NCBI GenBank assembly: GCA_964371305.1 | Contig: CAYJLA010000004.1 | Location: 3,481-67,480 of the forward strand | Source: CAYJLA01 sp964371305 | GTDB lineage: Bacteria; Bacillota_I; Bacilli_A; RFN20; CAG-826 | Length of the DNA stretch: 64,000 nucleotides | Direction: 5' to 3' | Shown: in pieces, positions 36,128-44,359 of the stretch | Numbering within the stretch: the stretch's first letter is position 1 | Layout: every line of letters begins with the position of its first letter | Made by a program: the position numbers and the translations under genes | Notes under the pieces: generated by a model | Databases searched by the model: none | What the model saw: the letters and a program-made list of their open reading frames with translations, nothing else | Told to the model about the DNA's origin: nothing

Positions 36128-37288
36128 TTAATTATATTTTTTCTTCTTAGAATTCATGTAATAGAATCCAACAACACCAGCACCTAATAAGATACTAGCT
36201 ATGATTACAATAACAATGTTCATTTCTGACACACTGCCAAATATGTTATTAATTGAAACTTCAGTTGGTGTTGATTGTGCAATCAAATAAGAAATGCTAG
36301 AACCAATATTTACGCCTGTATTATCATCAGTTGCATTTACTTCATTTTTTATAACCTCATCTAAAGCATTGTAGTCGCTCAAAATTGAATTTAATGTTGC
36401 GCTATTTGCACTATCTAGCAACCAACAAATTGAATCATTTTCATCACGAGCAACAGTATCAAACATATCAACGAATTCAAATCCTTTAGTATATAAAGTT
36501 AAATCTACCAATTCTATGTGTCTTTTACTAGCTGTACTTGTAGAAAGAACATGAATAATGTTAGTCATTTCAGTTATTTCTAATGATTGACTTTCACTTG
36601 AACCAGTCGCACCATTGGCTACAATAACGTTCTGCGGCGTGAATGGAACTTGTCCTGTAAACTGCAAATAATTTCTTCCACCTAACTTTCTTACTTCCGT
36701 TTCTAAAGAATAACCTGGCCATTTAGTCCCTAAACCTGAATCATGCCATAGATGAAGTTTAGGTGAAGTCCAAGTTGTAGGAACATCAACAATAAAGTTA
36801 ACGTCAGTAGGCATAGAAGCATGTACTCTAGTTTCTCCACCATTCCAGCCATAAACCTCTATGATATTATGCACGGCTGTATTTATAGGTTTTCCGGTCC
36901 ATTCGTTAGTTACTGTAGTGCTAAATTTGTGCGATCTAACAAAAATATAATTTTCAAAACGATCATCCACATTTTCAAACACTACAACATTATTAGAACC
37001 TAATGTTGTGCTATAAGAAAGAAGTTGACCAGGCCAATCAGTATCATGTTCAGGTGAACCGCCCCACATATGCAAACGGTAATCAACATTATTTCTATCA
37101 TTATCTTCAAAATTCAAAATGACATAAATATCTCGCTCTGTCGCAGCTTCCTTTTTTTCAACTTCTATATTTTCTTTTACTTCAGCTACAGATTCGGTTG
37201 ATACTGCACTCGAACTATTTAAAAGAGAGAAAGAAAAAAGAGATACTAATAATGTTGGTAAAACTGCCAATTTTAATAATCTTTTCAT
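36128..37288 (-). CDS. Membrane-anchored surface protein with tandem starch-binding-like (CBM26-type) domains
   Basis: The 386-aa protein has a signal peptide (about 1-28) and two repeats of a beta-sandwich-like unit at about 52-155 and 163-258. Both carry the aromatic signature of starch-binding modules: LHMWGG...DTDWPG and LHLWHD...TKWPG. A helical domain follows (about 265-340, with SICWLLDS), then a membrane helix (about 357-377) and a KKKKYN tail. It is a paralogue of the protein at 39602-40816. The promoter has a LacI/CcpA-type operator over the -35. The Shine-Dalgarno is AGGAGGT. Starch binding is inferred from motif resemblance; it has no catalytic domain. Confidence 0.7.
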   Translation of the reverse strand: MKRLLKLAVLPTLLVSLFSFSLLNSSSAVSTESVAEVKENIEVEKKEAATERDIYVILNFEDNDRNNVDYRLHMWGGSPEHDTDWPGQLLSYSTTLGSNNVVVFENVDDRFENYIFVRSHKFSTTVTNEWTGKPINTAVHNIIEVYGWNGGETRVHASMPTDVNFIVDVPTTWTSPKLHLWHDSGLGTKWPGYSLETEVRKLGGRNYLQFTGQVPFTPQNVIVANGATGSSESQSLEITEMTNIIHVLSTSTASKRHIELVDLTLYTKGFEFVDMFDTVARDENDSICWLLDSANSATLNSILSDYNALDEVIKNEVNATDDNTGVNIGSSISYLIAQSTPTEVSINNIFGSVSEMNIVIVIIASILLGAGVVGFYYMNSKKKKYN

Positions 37289-37317
37289 AGATTACCTCCT
37301 TTTTTATATTAATAATA

Positions 37318-37347
37318 ATATTATTCCACATTTTGTAAGCGGTTGCA
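37318..37347 (-). promoter_or_regulatory. Promoter with overlapping LacI/CcpA-type operator (386-aa surface protein)
   Basis: TGTAAGCGGTTGCA at 37334-37347 (plus-strand reading) matches 13 of 14 positions of the cre consensus. On the minus strand TTGCAA, a 17-nt spacer and AATAAT form the promoter, so the operator covers the -35 and part of the spacer. Binding there should repress transcription. Confidence 0.65.
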
Positions 37348-37374
37348 AGAGTGACTTTGACAATAAAAATAAAA

Positions 37375-37394
37375 AAAGGGCACAATTGCCCTTT
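37375..37394 (-). terminator. rpsO terminator
   Basis: An 8-bp perfect stem AAAGGGCA/TGCCCTTT with a 4-nt loop, followed on the minus strand by TTTTATTTTTATT. Confidence 0.85.
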
Positions 37395-37407
37395 AATAAA
37401 TTTTATC

Positions 37408-37677
37408 TTATTTTCTAATTCCAAGTTTTGCAATTAAAGCTAAGTATGACTCACGATTAGTTCTTATTAAGTAATCAAGTAATCCTCTACGTTGACCAAC
37501 AAGAATTAATAAACCTCTACGTGCACCTTGATCTTTGTGGTGAACTTTGAGGTGAGCTGTAAGTTCATTAATACGTTTAGTGATTAATGCGATTTGGACT
37601 TCTGTTGAACCAGTGTCTTTAGCGTTTAATCCATGTTCACTAATGATAGTAGCTTTTTGTTCTTTTCTCAATGCCAT
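37408..37677 (-). CDS. rpsO: 30S ribosomal protein S15
   Basis: The 89-aa protein matches S15 throughout (TGSTEVQIALITKRINELTAHLK, then GQRRGLLDYL). It binds 16S rRNA helices 20-22 and bridges the subunits. A strong Shine-Dalgarno (GGGAGG) precedes it. In most Bacilli rpsO is followed by pnp; here a surface protein gene is inserted between them. Confidence 0.98.
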   Translation of the reverse strand: MALRKEQKATIISEHGLNAKDTGSTEVQIALITKRINELTAHLKVHHKDQGARRGLLILVGQRRGLLDYLIRTNRESYLALIAKLGIRK

Positions 37678-37787
37678 TGTCTTTTCCTCCCTATGTTATT
37701 CTTAACTAAATCCATGAATATCGTCGGAAGTCTCGATAATCTTAGAAATAGTCGCTATTTAGATAATATATCAAATCATTGATATTA

Positions 37788-38699
37788 TCAACAACAATTG
37801 TTTTTAAGTTTAATCATGAATTTTTTTGCATACTTAATATCGTTCTCGATTTGTTTTAGTAACTCATCGAAAGAAGAGAATTTTTTTTCATCTCTAATAA
37901 ACTCTATAAACTCTAAACAAACATTTTTTTTATAAATATTACCGTCAAAATTTAATATAAACGATTCAATTGTAGGCGTATTTAATTCGTTAACGGTTGG
38001 ATGAACACCAATATTTGTCATTGCATAGTAAGACTGATTGTCAAAAAATATTTTTGTCAAATATACACCATTTTTCGGCAAAACATAATTGTCGAGTAAA
38101 TCGATGTTTGCTGTTGGTAAATTATGTTTAGACCCATATCCAAATCCTTCAACGACTTTACCTTTTATAAGATAATTTCTATTAAGTAATTTTTTTGCAT
38201 AATTAAAATTTGCATTTTCGATACTTTTTTTAATATCACTACTGGATATTTTCACGCCACGTTCATTATTGATAAAATCTACAACTTCAACATCATAAAA
38301 CTTTTTCAATGTTTCAACATTACCAATTCTATCTTTACCAAATGCATAATCTTTACCTACATATATTTTATTAATATTTATCAATCTCAAATATTGGCTT
38401 ATAAATTCTTCAGGGTTTAGCGATAGAAATTCAAGTTTTAAATCGATCAAAAAAACATAATCCACGCCCATATTTTTTAAAATGTTTATTTTGTCATTAA
38501 TATCAATCAACATAGTTTTTTTATAACTTAAATATTTTCCTATATGACCGTTTAACAAAATAACACCATTTTTTTCTTTAGTTTGGCTCGATAAATTGAT
38601 CAAATATGTATGTCCTATATGCAAACTATCAAAATTTCCTAGACAAATATTCACTTTGTCGAATATCAGTTCTCTTTTTGATAAATTAATTACCTTCAT
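37788..38699 (-). CDS. ribF: Bifunctional riboflavin kinase/FAD synthetase
   Basis: The 303-aa protein has an N-terminal FAD synthetase domain (LGNFDSLHIGHTYLI and the later KISSSDI region) and a C-terminal riboflavin kinase domain (GYGSKHNLPTANIDL, then NGVYLTKI). It makes FMN and FAD. The ATG overlaps the truB stop by 1 bp. The gene order truB-ribF-rpsO is the standard one. Confidence 0.95.
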   Translation of the reverse strand: MKVINLSKRELIFDKVNICLGNFDSLHIGHTYLINLSSQTKEKNGVILLNGHIGKYLSYKKTMLIDINDKINILKNMGVDYVFLIDLKLEFLSLNPEEFISQYLRLININKIYVGKDYAFGKDRIGNVETLKKFYDVEVVDFINNERGVKISSSDIKKSIENANFNYAKKLLNRNYLIKGKVVEGFGYGSKHNLPTANIDLLDNYVLPKNGVYLTKIFFDNQSYYAMTNIGVHPTVNELNTPTIESFILNFDGNIYKKNVCLEFIEFIRDEKKFSSFDELLKQIENDIKYAKKFMIKLKNNCC

Positions 38700-39544
38700 T
38701 AAAATAAACCTCTTTTAGATTTAAATACATTATTTTCTTCTCTTTCGTAAATCGCCACTAAATCTTCATCACTGACTAAGCAAACTTCATCAAATAAAGT
38801 TTCAAAAACTAGTCTTTTTCCAACTTTGGCCTTTTCAACTTCTTCATCATTAATTTTAATTAAATTCATGTGTGAAACTAACTCAAAAGGCGTTACTACT
38901 TTTTCAATATCAAATTCTTTAATCTTTACAGAATCTTGTATATCAAAATTATTAATCCTTTCTCTAGTTAAACCGATCAAATGTCCACACGTTCCTAATT
39001 TTTTTGCTATATCACTTCCAAGAGTTCGAATGTAAGTCCCTTTTGATACTGTCGTCTTGAAAGTTATCAAGTCGTTAGAATATGAGATTAATTCAATGTC
39101 AAATATTTCAATCTTTCGTGACTTTCTTTCAATCTCAATACCTTCTCTTGCGTACTTATATAGTTCTTTACCTTCGTATTTTAATGCTGAATACATCGGC
39201 GGGATTTGTTCACTAACGCCTGTAAATGAATCTAACACTTTTACTATTTCATCTTTCCTATATAACTTAGTTGGACATTTCATCACTTCTTCTCCATCGC
39301 AATCAAGTGTAGTTGTTGAAGAACCCAGTTGCAATGTAGCTATATATGTTTTATTTGCAGACTCTAAGTATGGTACTAGCTTAGTTGATTTGTTTACCAA
39401 AACAATTAGTAAACCCTCAGCAAAAGGATCTAATGTTCCAATATGTCCAACTTTCTTACTTCCTATTTTTTTAGAAATGATATTTACAATATCTCTACTT
39501 GTAAATCCTTTTTCTTTATATATCAAAAAACCACCATTTATCAT
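38699..39544 (-). CDS. truB: tRNA pseudouridine-55 synthase
   Basis: The 281-aa enzyme has the TruB catalytic block HIGTLDPFAEGLLIV with its Asp, then YSALKYEGKELYKYAR and the GTYIRTLGSDIA motif. It makes pseudouridine 55 in the T-loop of tRNAs. There is no Shine-Dalgarno: a TATAAT box lies exactly 6 nt before the ATG, immediately after the terminator of the inserted surface-protein gene. Confidence 0.96.
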   Translation of the reverse strand: MINGGFLIYKEKGFTSRDIVNIISKKIGSKKVGHIGTLDPFAEGLLIVLVNKSTKLVPYLESANKTYIATLQLGSSTTTLDCDGEEVMKCPTKLYRKDEIVKVLDSFTGVSEQIPPMYSALKYEGKELYKYAREGIEIERKSRKIEIFDIELISYSNDLITFKTTVSKGTYIRTLGSDIAKKLGTCGHLIGLTRERINNFDIQDSVKIKEFDIEKVVTPFELVSHMNLIKINDEEVEKAKVGKRLVFETLFDEVCLVSDEDLVAIYEREENNVFKSKRGLF

Positions 39545-39550
39545 AAAATT

Positions 39551-39556
39551 ATTATA
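39551..39556 (-). promoter_or_regulatory. Predicted -10 box, leaderless start of truB
   Basis: A perfect TATAAT on the minus strand, 6 nt before the ATG at 39544. It sits only a few bases beyond the upstream terminator, so truB needs its own promoter. Confidence 0.55.
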
Positions 39557-39560
39557 ACAA

Positions 39561-39585
39561 AAAAAGGCACCGAAGTGCCTTTTTA
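39561..39585 (-). terminator. Terminator of the 404-aa surface protein gene
   Basis: GGCAC/GTGCC stem, extended by A-T pairs, with a 4-nt loop. On the minus strand it ends in seven T. It insulates the inserted gene from truB. Confidence 0.85.
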
Positions 39586-39601
39586 TTTTTATAGAATTAA
39601 C

Positions 39602-40816
39602 TTATCTTTTGGCTCTTTTTTTATTTAATACCAAGAATACGCCAGCCGCTAAGAGAGAAAATGCAATAATAGCAACAGGAATAATCATAGAATCTATGAT
39701 TGGAGTAAATAAATTACTACCAGTAGAAGTTGGTGCATTACCGACTAAAACCGTCATAGTTTGTCCAATAGTTACAGGATCTAATCCATCTGGTGTATAA
39801 TCTAACATTCCATCAACAATCACCTTAATATCGCCGCTTAATTTAGAATAAGAATTTAAAAGTGGATTCAAAACAACTTCATCTGCTAAAACCCAGCAAA
39901 TATCATTTGTATCGGCAGTACGTGTAATTGCTCTAAATAAAGTTAAGAAATTAAGTGATTCAATTCTTGCTGTTGCATCATCAAATTCACTAGCATTGAA
40001 CTTTTTATTGTCACCTGTCCCAGTTGATGTTGATAATACTTCTACAAATGTACTTACACTAGTAATATCGATATCTTTACTTTGCTGAGTTGTTGTACCT
40101 GTTTTTTCAGAAATAATAATATCGGTTGGCGTAAAGTTTAAGTCACCAGTGAATCTCATAATTCTTCCATCGGTTTCATAAATGTTTTCAGTTACTTCGG
40201 TCATAGTTTCTCCTGGCCAAGCTGTACTTAAACCACCAAGACTTCCTGTAGTCATTGCCCAAGCGTGCATTGATACCGTTCCATCAAATGTTGCTGGAAC
40301 TTCGGCATATATATCAACTGTAGAAGAAAGCGTTGTTCTAGTTTCGCAATTTGACCATTCATTATTTACGAACATATTAAATTTTTTAAGATCGATGGCG
40401 TTTGAATCGTAATAATCCCATCTGTTCCAGTAGTCGCCTCCTATAGATCCTGGAAATGATGTTGAACCAGTCTTATATCTACTAATAATGATATTAGTAT
40501 TTGATAAACTAGCATCTTCAATAACTAGTTGATTAGATGCATTCCCTGTGCTAGCCACAAATTTTGTTCCAGGCCATGCTGTATCATCAGTAGTTGCGCC
40601 GCCCCACATGTGAATGTAGTAATCTGCGTCGCCTGAACCCCATGTATCTCCTAAAACAAGATATAAATCCCCAGTATCGCCAGTTGCTTCTCTTTTTGTT
40701 TCTACTACATCTAAAATTTCTATATTGCTTGTTGTAGAAACGTTTGTGTTATTACCTAACCCTACTAAACTTAACATGAGCGCAGGTAAAACTAAAAATT
40801 TTAACATTTTTTTCAT
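39602..40816 (-). CDS. Membrane-anchored surface protein with tandem starch-binding-like domains, paralogue
   Basis: The 404-aa protein shares the plan of the one at 36128-37288: a signal peptide, two aromatic-rich repeats (about 50-160 with YIHMWGG...DTAWPG; about 165-265 with MHAWAM...STAWPG), a helical domain (about 283-335, DICWVLAD), a C-terminal membrane helix (about 373-397) and a KKRAKR tail. FTPTDIIISEKTG and VEVLSTSTG are close to FTPQNVIVANGATG and IHVLSTSTA in the paralogue. An AGGAG ribosome site is present. Operator and promoter match those of the paralogue. Probably a glucan-capture surface protein (inference). Confidence 0.7.
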   Translation of the reverse strand: MKKMLKFLVLPALMLSLVGLGNNTNVSTTSNIEILDVVETKREATGDTGDLYLVLGDTWGSGDADYYIHMWGGATTDDTAWPGTKFVASTGNASNQLVIEDASLSNTNIIISRYKTGSTSFPGSIGGDYWNRWDYYDSNAIDLKKFNMFVNNEWSNCETRTTLSSTVDIYAEVPATFDGTVSMHAWAMTTGSLGGLSTAWPGETMTEVTENIYETDGRIMRFTGDLNFTPTDIIISEKTGTTTQQSKDIDITSVSTFVEVLSTSTGTGDNKKFNASEFDDATARIESLNFLTLFRAITRTADTNDICWVLADEVVLNPLLNSYSKLSGDIKVIVDGMLDYTPDGLDPVTIGQTMTVLVGNAPTSTGSNLFTPIIDSMIIPVAIIAFSLLAAGVFLVLNKKRAKR

Positions 40817-40829
40817 TTTTTAAACTCCT

Positions 40830-40867
40830 ATGGAAAAATTATGACAAATAATGTAAGCGTTTGCAAG
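40830..40867 (-). promoter_or_regulatory. Promoter with overlapping LacI/CcpA-type operator (404-aa surface protein)
   Basis: TGTAAGCGTTTGCA at 40852-40865 (plus-strand reading) matches 13 of 14 cre positions. On the minus strand TTGCAA, a 17-nt spacer and CATAAT follow, the same arrangement as at the paralogous gene. Confidence 0.7.
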
Positions 40868-41038
40868 CATATTATGTGCAATTCATATAAAAAAATTACT
40901 TTAAAATTATAAAAATTATACAATTTATTAATGTTAGATATGAATTCGGGTAAAATATATTGATATATACAACTTAATATGTAAAATACAACACTTTTTT
41001 CTACTGCTATTGTCTTTGTTTTTTAATAGAAAATATTA

Positions 41039-41044
41039 TAAAAT
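41039..41044 (+). promoter_or_regulatory. Predicted -10 box, leaderless start of the TtcA-like gene
   Basis: TAAAAT lies exactly 6 nt before the ATG at 41051; no Shine-Dalgarno is present. A TATTAT at 41034-41039 with TTGTCT 18 nt upstream is an alternative, giving a leader of only a few bases. Confidence 0.45.
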
Positions 41045-41050
41045 ACTAAT

Positions 41051-42193
41051 ATGAAATCCATAAGAAAAGTATTAGGTTTATTAAAGCAAGCTGACTCTGA
41101 ATTTAACTTAATAAATAACGGTGATAGAATAGTTGTTGGTGTTTCTGGAGGCAAAGACTCAATGTTGTTGATATATGCATTGCATTTATACCGTTTTTAT
41201 TCAAAAATTAACTACGAAATCATTCCAGTTATATTGGATTTAGGGTTTGACGGTTTTGATTCTGTAAACATATCTAAATTTATATCTACACTAAAACTTG
41301 AACTAATTGTAGAAGATTCACGTGAAGTTTATAAAGTGTTAAAAGAGCATCAAGTTGACAACAAGCACCTACCCTGTTCTATCTGCTCAAAAATGAAAAA
41401 AGCAGCAATAAATGATGTAGCCCGTAAACTAAACGCTAATAAAGTCGCGTTTGCACATCATATTGATGATGCAATCGAAACATTATTTATGAACCAAATA
41501 TTTAACGCTAACCCAACTACATTCGCACCTAAAATGTTATTAGATAGATCTAATATTACATTTATTCGTCCATTAATATTTTTAGACGAACAAACAATCA
41601 TAGATACAGTTAAACAGCTTGAATTACCTATTTTAAAATCTGGTTGCCCTGCAGATAAACATACGTCAAGAGAAGATATAAAGAAAATGCTAAAATGCAT
41701 TAATAAAGATTTTATATATTCAAAAGATAATTTGATTACGATGTTTAAAAAGGATATGCAACCTGCATACTTTAATGGGTCTTTTGAATATAAATTAAAC
41801 AATGAAGGACTATATTATAAAAAAGTTATTTCTTTTGAAGATCATAAAACATATTTAGAAATGTACAAACCTTTTGAAGATTATTTATCTGATAACCTCG
41901 ACGGAAGAGATGAAACAATGCTTTATAGAGGTGAACCATATATAGTTTATTTAAACAATGGCCCTATCGGTATTTTTGAAATAATAGTTCGCAAAATAAC
42001 TAAAGATATGAATGAATGTTCATCTATCGAATTGATTACTATTTCATTAGGTAAAACTGCACAAACTTTATTAACTAATCATTTATATAAAAAATATCAA
42101 AAGGAAATAAAAAACTTAATATTTTCTTGCACTTATATTACAGAAAAAGAAAAATCAGGAAAGGTATTCTTTCCTGATTTGACTCTAAGTTAG
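41051..42193 (+). CDS. TtcA-family PP-loop protein with extra C-terminal domain
   Basis: The 380-aa protein has the PP-loop VSGGKDS at 31-37, the paired Cys of TtcA (C109 and C112 in PCSIC) and a third Cys in KSGCPADKH, as for [4Fe-4S]-dependent tRNA 2-thiolation. Residues about 255-380 form an additional domain I cannot name; EPYIVYLNNGPIGIFEI there looks like an alpha/beta fold, possibly GNAT-like. A tRNA thiolation role is likely; the target base is not certain. Its last codons carry a 12-bp hairpin that serves as terminator for the opposing rbfA. Confidence 0.75.
   Translation: MKSIRKVLGLLKQADSEFNLINNGDRIVVGVSGGKDSMLLIYALHLYRFYSKINYEIIPVILDLGFDGFDSVNISKFISTLKLELIVEDSREVYKVLKEHQVDNKHLPCSICSKMKKAAINDVARKLNANKVAFAHHIDDAIETLFMNQIFNANPTTFAPKMLLDRSNITFIRPLIFLDEQTIIDTVKQLELPILKSGCPADKHTSREDIKKMLKCINKDFIYSKDNLITMFKKDMQPAYFNGSFEYKLNNEGLYYKKVISFEDHKTYLEMYKPFEDYLSDNLDGRDETMLYRGEPYIVYLNNGPIGIFEIIVRKITKDMNECSSIELITISLGKTAQTLLTNHLYKKYQKEIKNLIFSCTYITEKEKSGKVFFPDLTLS
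42152..42180 (-). terminator. rbfA operon terminator inside the TtcA-like gene
   Basis: A perfect 12-bp stem (42152-42163 with 42169-42180), 5-nt loop. On the minus strand it is followed by a T-rich run (TTCTTTTTC), so it should end the rimP-to-rbfA transcript. Confidence 0.75.
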
Positions 42194-42197
42194 TAAT

Positions 42198-42524
42198 TTA
42201 TTTTTTTAAAGCGTTTTCGATTTTATCGATACTTTCAAACTTTTTATCTAGAACGAACACAATATCAGGTGTTTTATAAATATCTAGGGATTTAGACAAG
42301 CAACTTCTAATATAGCCTTTTGATTTATTTAACTCTTCAAGTGCCTGAGTTTGATATTTTACTCCTAAAAAGGAAACGTATACTTTAGCGTATGAAAAAT
42401 CATGGATTACATCGATTTCATTAATTGAAACTAATCCAACTTTAGAACTACTTATTTCTCTTTGGATTATTTCACTTAAATTTTTACGAATAATCGCTTT
42501 AACTCTTTCCTTTCGGTCAGCCAT
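42198..42524 (-). CDS. rbfA: Ribosome-binding factor A
   Basis: The ATG at 42524 (MADRKERVKAIIRKN) follows a GGAG ribosome site, overlaps the infB stop as TAATG, and gives 108 aa, normal for RbfA. The KH-like fold residues SFAYAKVYVSFLG-type segment (here FSYAKVYVSFLG) is present. It matures the 16S 5' end and aids growth in cold. It is the last gene of the rimP-nusA-ylxR-infB-rbfA operon. Confidence 0.95.
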   Translation of the reverse strand: MADRKERVKAIIRKNLSEIIQREISSSKVGLVSINEIDVIHDFSYAKVYVSFLGVKYQTQALEELNKSKGYIRSCLSKSLDIYKTPDIVFVLDKKFESIDKIENALKK

Positions 42525-44359
42525 TATTTTTTCTCCACAATGTGGTAACACTCGATAATATCACCTTCATGTTCATCGTGATAATTAGCTAATAAAATAC
42601 CACATTCAAAGCCTTGTTTAACTTCTTTTGCATCATCTTGGAACCTTTTAATTGAAGCAATTTCTCCTTCGTAAATAATAACGCCATCTCTAAGTAAACG
42701 CATTTTAGATTTATTTCTAATAACACCTTCAGTGACATAACTACCACAAATTGTACCAATTTTAGAGACTTTGATGAGTTTTCTTACTTCAGCTTGTCCT
42801 AATACCTCTTCGACAAGTTCTGCCTTAAGCATGCCTTTCATAGCAGCTTGTATTTCTTCAATTAATGCATAAATAATTCTGTGTAGTCTAATTTCTATTT
42901 TTTCTTCCGCCGCTTTCGCTCTAACTTGAGCATCTGGACGAACGTTAAAGCCATAAATAATAGCACCTGATGCACTAGCAAGTAGTACATCGCTTTCGGT
43001 AATTGCACCGGCCGTAGCACGAATTACATTGATCTTAATTTTATCTGTAGCAACTTTTTCAAGTGAAGATTTAAGAGCTTCACAACTTCCGGTTGAATCT
43101 GCACGAATAATTAATTTTAATTCTTGTACTTCTTCGCTTGAATTTGCGTTAAACAAATCATCTAACGAGACAGGTCCACTACTTGATTTAGCGGCATCTA
43201 TTTCGTTTAATCTACGTTTTTCAGCAATTTCTTTAGCTTGTTTTTCATTATTAAAGGCCATAAAAACATCACCTGCATTAGGAACTTTATCTAATCCAGA
43301 AATACTAACTGGAGTTGCTGGAGGTGCCGTTTTAAGAACTTGTTTATGTTCGTTAGTCATACGTCTTATACGACCGTAACTACTTCCGACAACAACGAAA
43401 TCACTATTATTTAATGTACCGTTTTTAATCAATAAACTCGCTTTTGGTCCTTCACCTTTATCTAGATGAGCTTCTAAAACAGTACCGATAGCATATCTAT
43501 TTGGATTAGCTTTTAATTCCATTATTTCAGCCAATGTAATGATATTTTCAAGTAATTCATCGATTCCGGTTTTTTGTTTCGCTGAAATGTGAACAAATAT
43601 AACATCTCCACCGTATTCTTCAGCAACGATGTTGTGAGCTAATAACTCTTCTTTGACTCTATCAGGAGTTGCGCCTAACTTATCAATTTTATTAACCGCT
43701 ACAATAATTGGAGCTTTAGCAGCTTTTGCATGGTCAATAGCTTCAATTGTTTGTGGCATTACTCCATCATCAGCAGCAACAACAAGTACAACAATATCCG
43801 TAATTGAAGCACCTCTACTTCTCATCGCAGTGAAAGCTTCGTGTCCAGGAGTGTCAATAAAGGTAATTTTTCTACCTTTAACTTCCTTCTGGTACGCACC
43901 AATTGCTTGAGAAATACCACCGAACTCATTATCTGCTAAATTGGAAGATCTAATAGCATCAATCAAAGTAGTTTTACCATGATCAACGTGACCCATAACT
44001 GTAATTACAGGTGGTCTTTCAACTAAATCTTTTTCATCATCAACAATTTCAAGTTCTTCAAAGTTTTCATCTGCAACAACTTTTTCTTTTTTGACATCGT
44101 AACCGAATTCAAGACAAATTTCTCCAATTGTATCGTCATCTAAGACCTGATTTTGCGTAACCATTTTTTTCTGCATAAATAAAAACTTAATGATTTCAGC
44201 TGACTTCAAATTAAGTTGATCAGCTAATTCACCAACACTAAGGGATTTTGTATAAACAAAGACTCCGTTATTGACTTTTGAAAAGTTCTTATCTTTTTTG
44301 TTATTGTTTGAACTAGTAGGCACATTACTTATTCTGTTTTGAGTATTATTTTTTCTCAT
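42524..44359 (-). CDS. infB: Translation initiation factor IF-2
   Basis: The 611-aa protein is a short-form IF-2: a brief basic N-terminus, the IF2N domain (SVGELADQLNLKSAEIIKFL), the GTPase domain with MGHVDHGKT, DTPGHEAF and NKID, then domains II-IV. It places initiator tRNA and joins the subunits. The long N-terminal repeats of enteric IF-2 are absent. A strong Shine-Dalgarno (AAGGAGG) lies in the end of ylxR, which overlaps by 14 bp. Confidence 0.98.
   Translation of the reverse strand: MRKNNTQNRISNVPTSSNNNKKDKNFSKVNNGVFVYTKSLSVGELADQLNLKSAEIIKFLFMQKKMVTQNQVLDDDTIGEICLEFGYDVKKEKVVADENFEELEIVDDEKDLVERPPVITVMGHVDHGKTTLIDAIRSSNLADNEFGGISQAIGAYQKEVKGRKITFIDTPGHEAFTAMRSRGASITDIVVLVVAADDGVMPQTIEAIDHAKAAKAPIIVAVNKIDKLGATPDRVKEELLAHNIVAEEYGGDVIFVHISAKQKTGIDELLENIITLAEIMELKANPNRYAIGTVLEAHLDKGEGPKASLLIKNGTLNNSDFVVVGSSYGRIRRMTNEHKQVLKTAPPATPVSISGLDKVPNAGDVFMAFNNEKQAKEIAEKRRLNEIDAAKSSSGPVSLDDLFNANSSEEVQELKLIIRADSTGSCEALKSSLEKVATDKIKINVIRATAGAITESDVLLASASGAIIYGFNVRPDAQVRAKAAEEKIEIRLHRIIYALIEEIQAAMKGMLKAELVEEVLGQAEVRKLIKVSKIGTICGSYVTEGVIRNKSKMRLLRDGVIIYEGEIASIKRFQDDAKEVKQGFECGILLANYHDEHEGDIIECYHIVEKK

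Noticed and set aside
39057..39557. 166-codon plus-strand frame opposite truB
   Set aside because: truB has all catalytic motifs on the other strand; this frame is antisense by chance.
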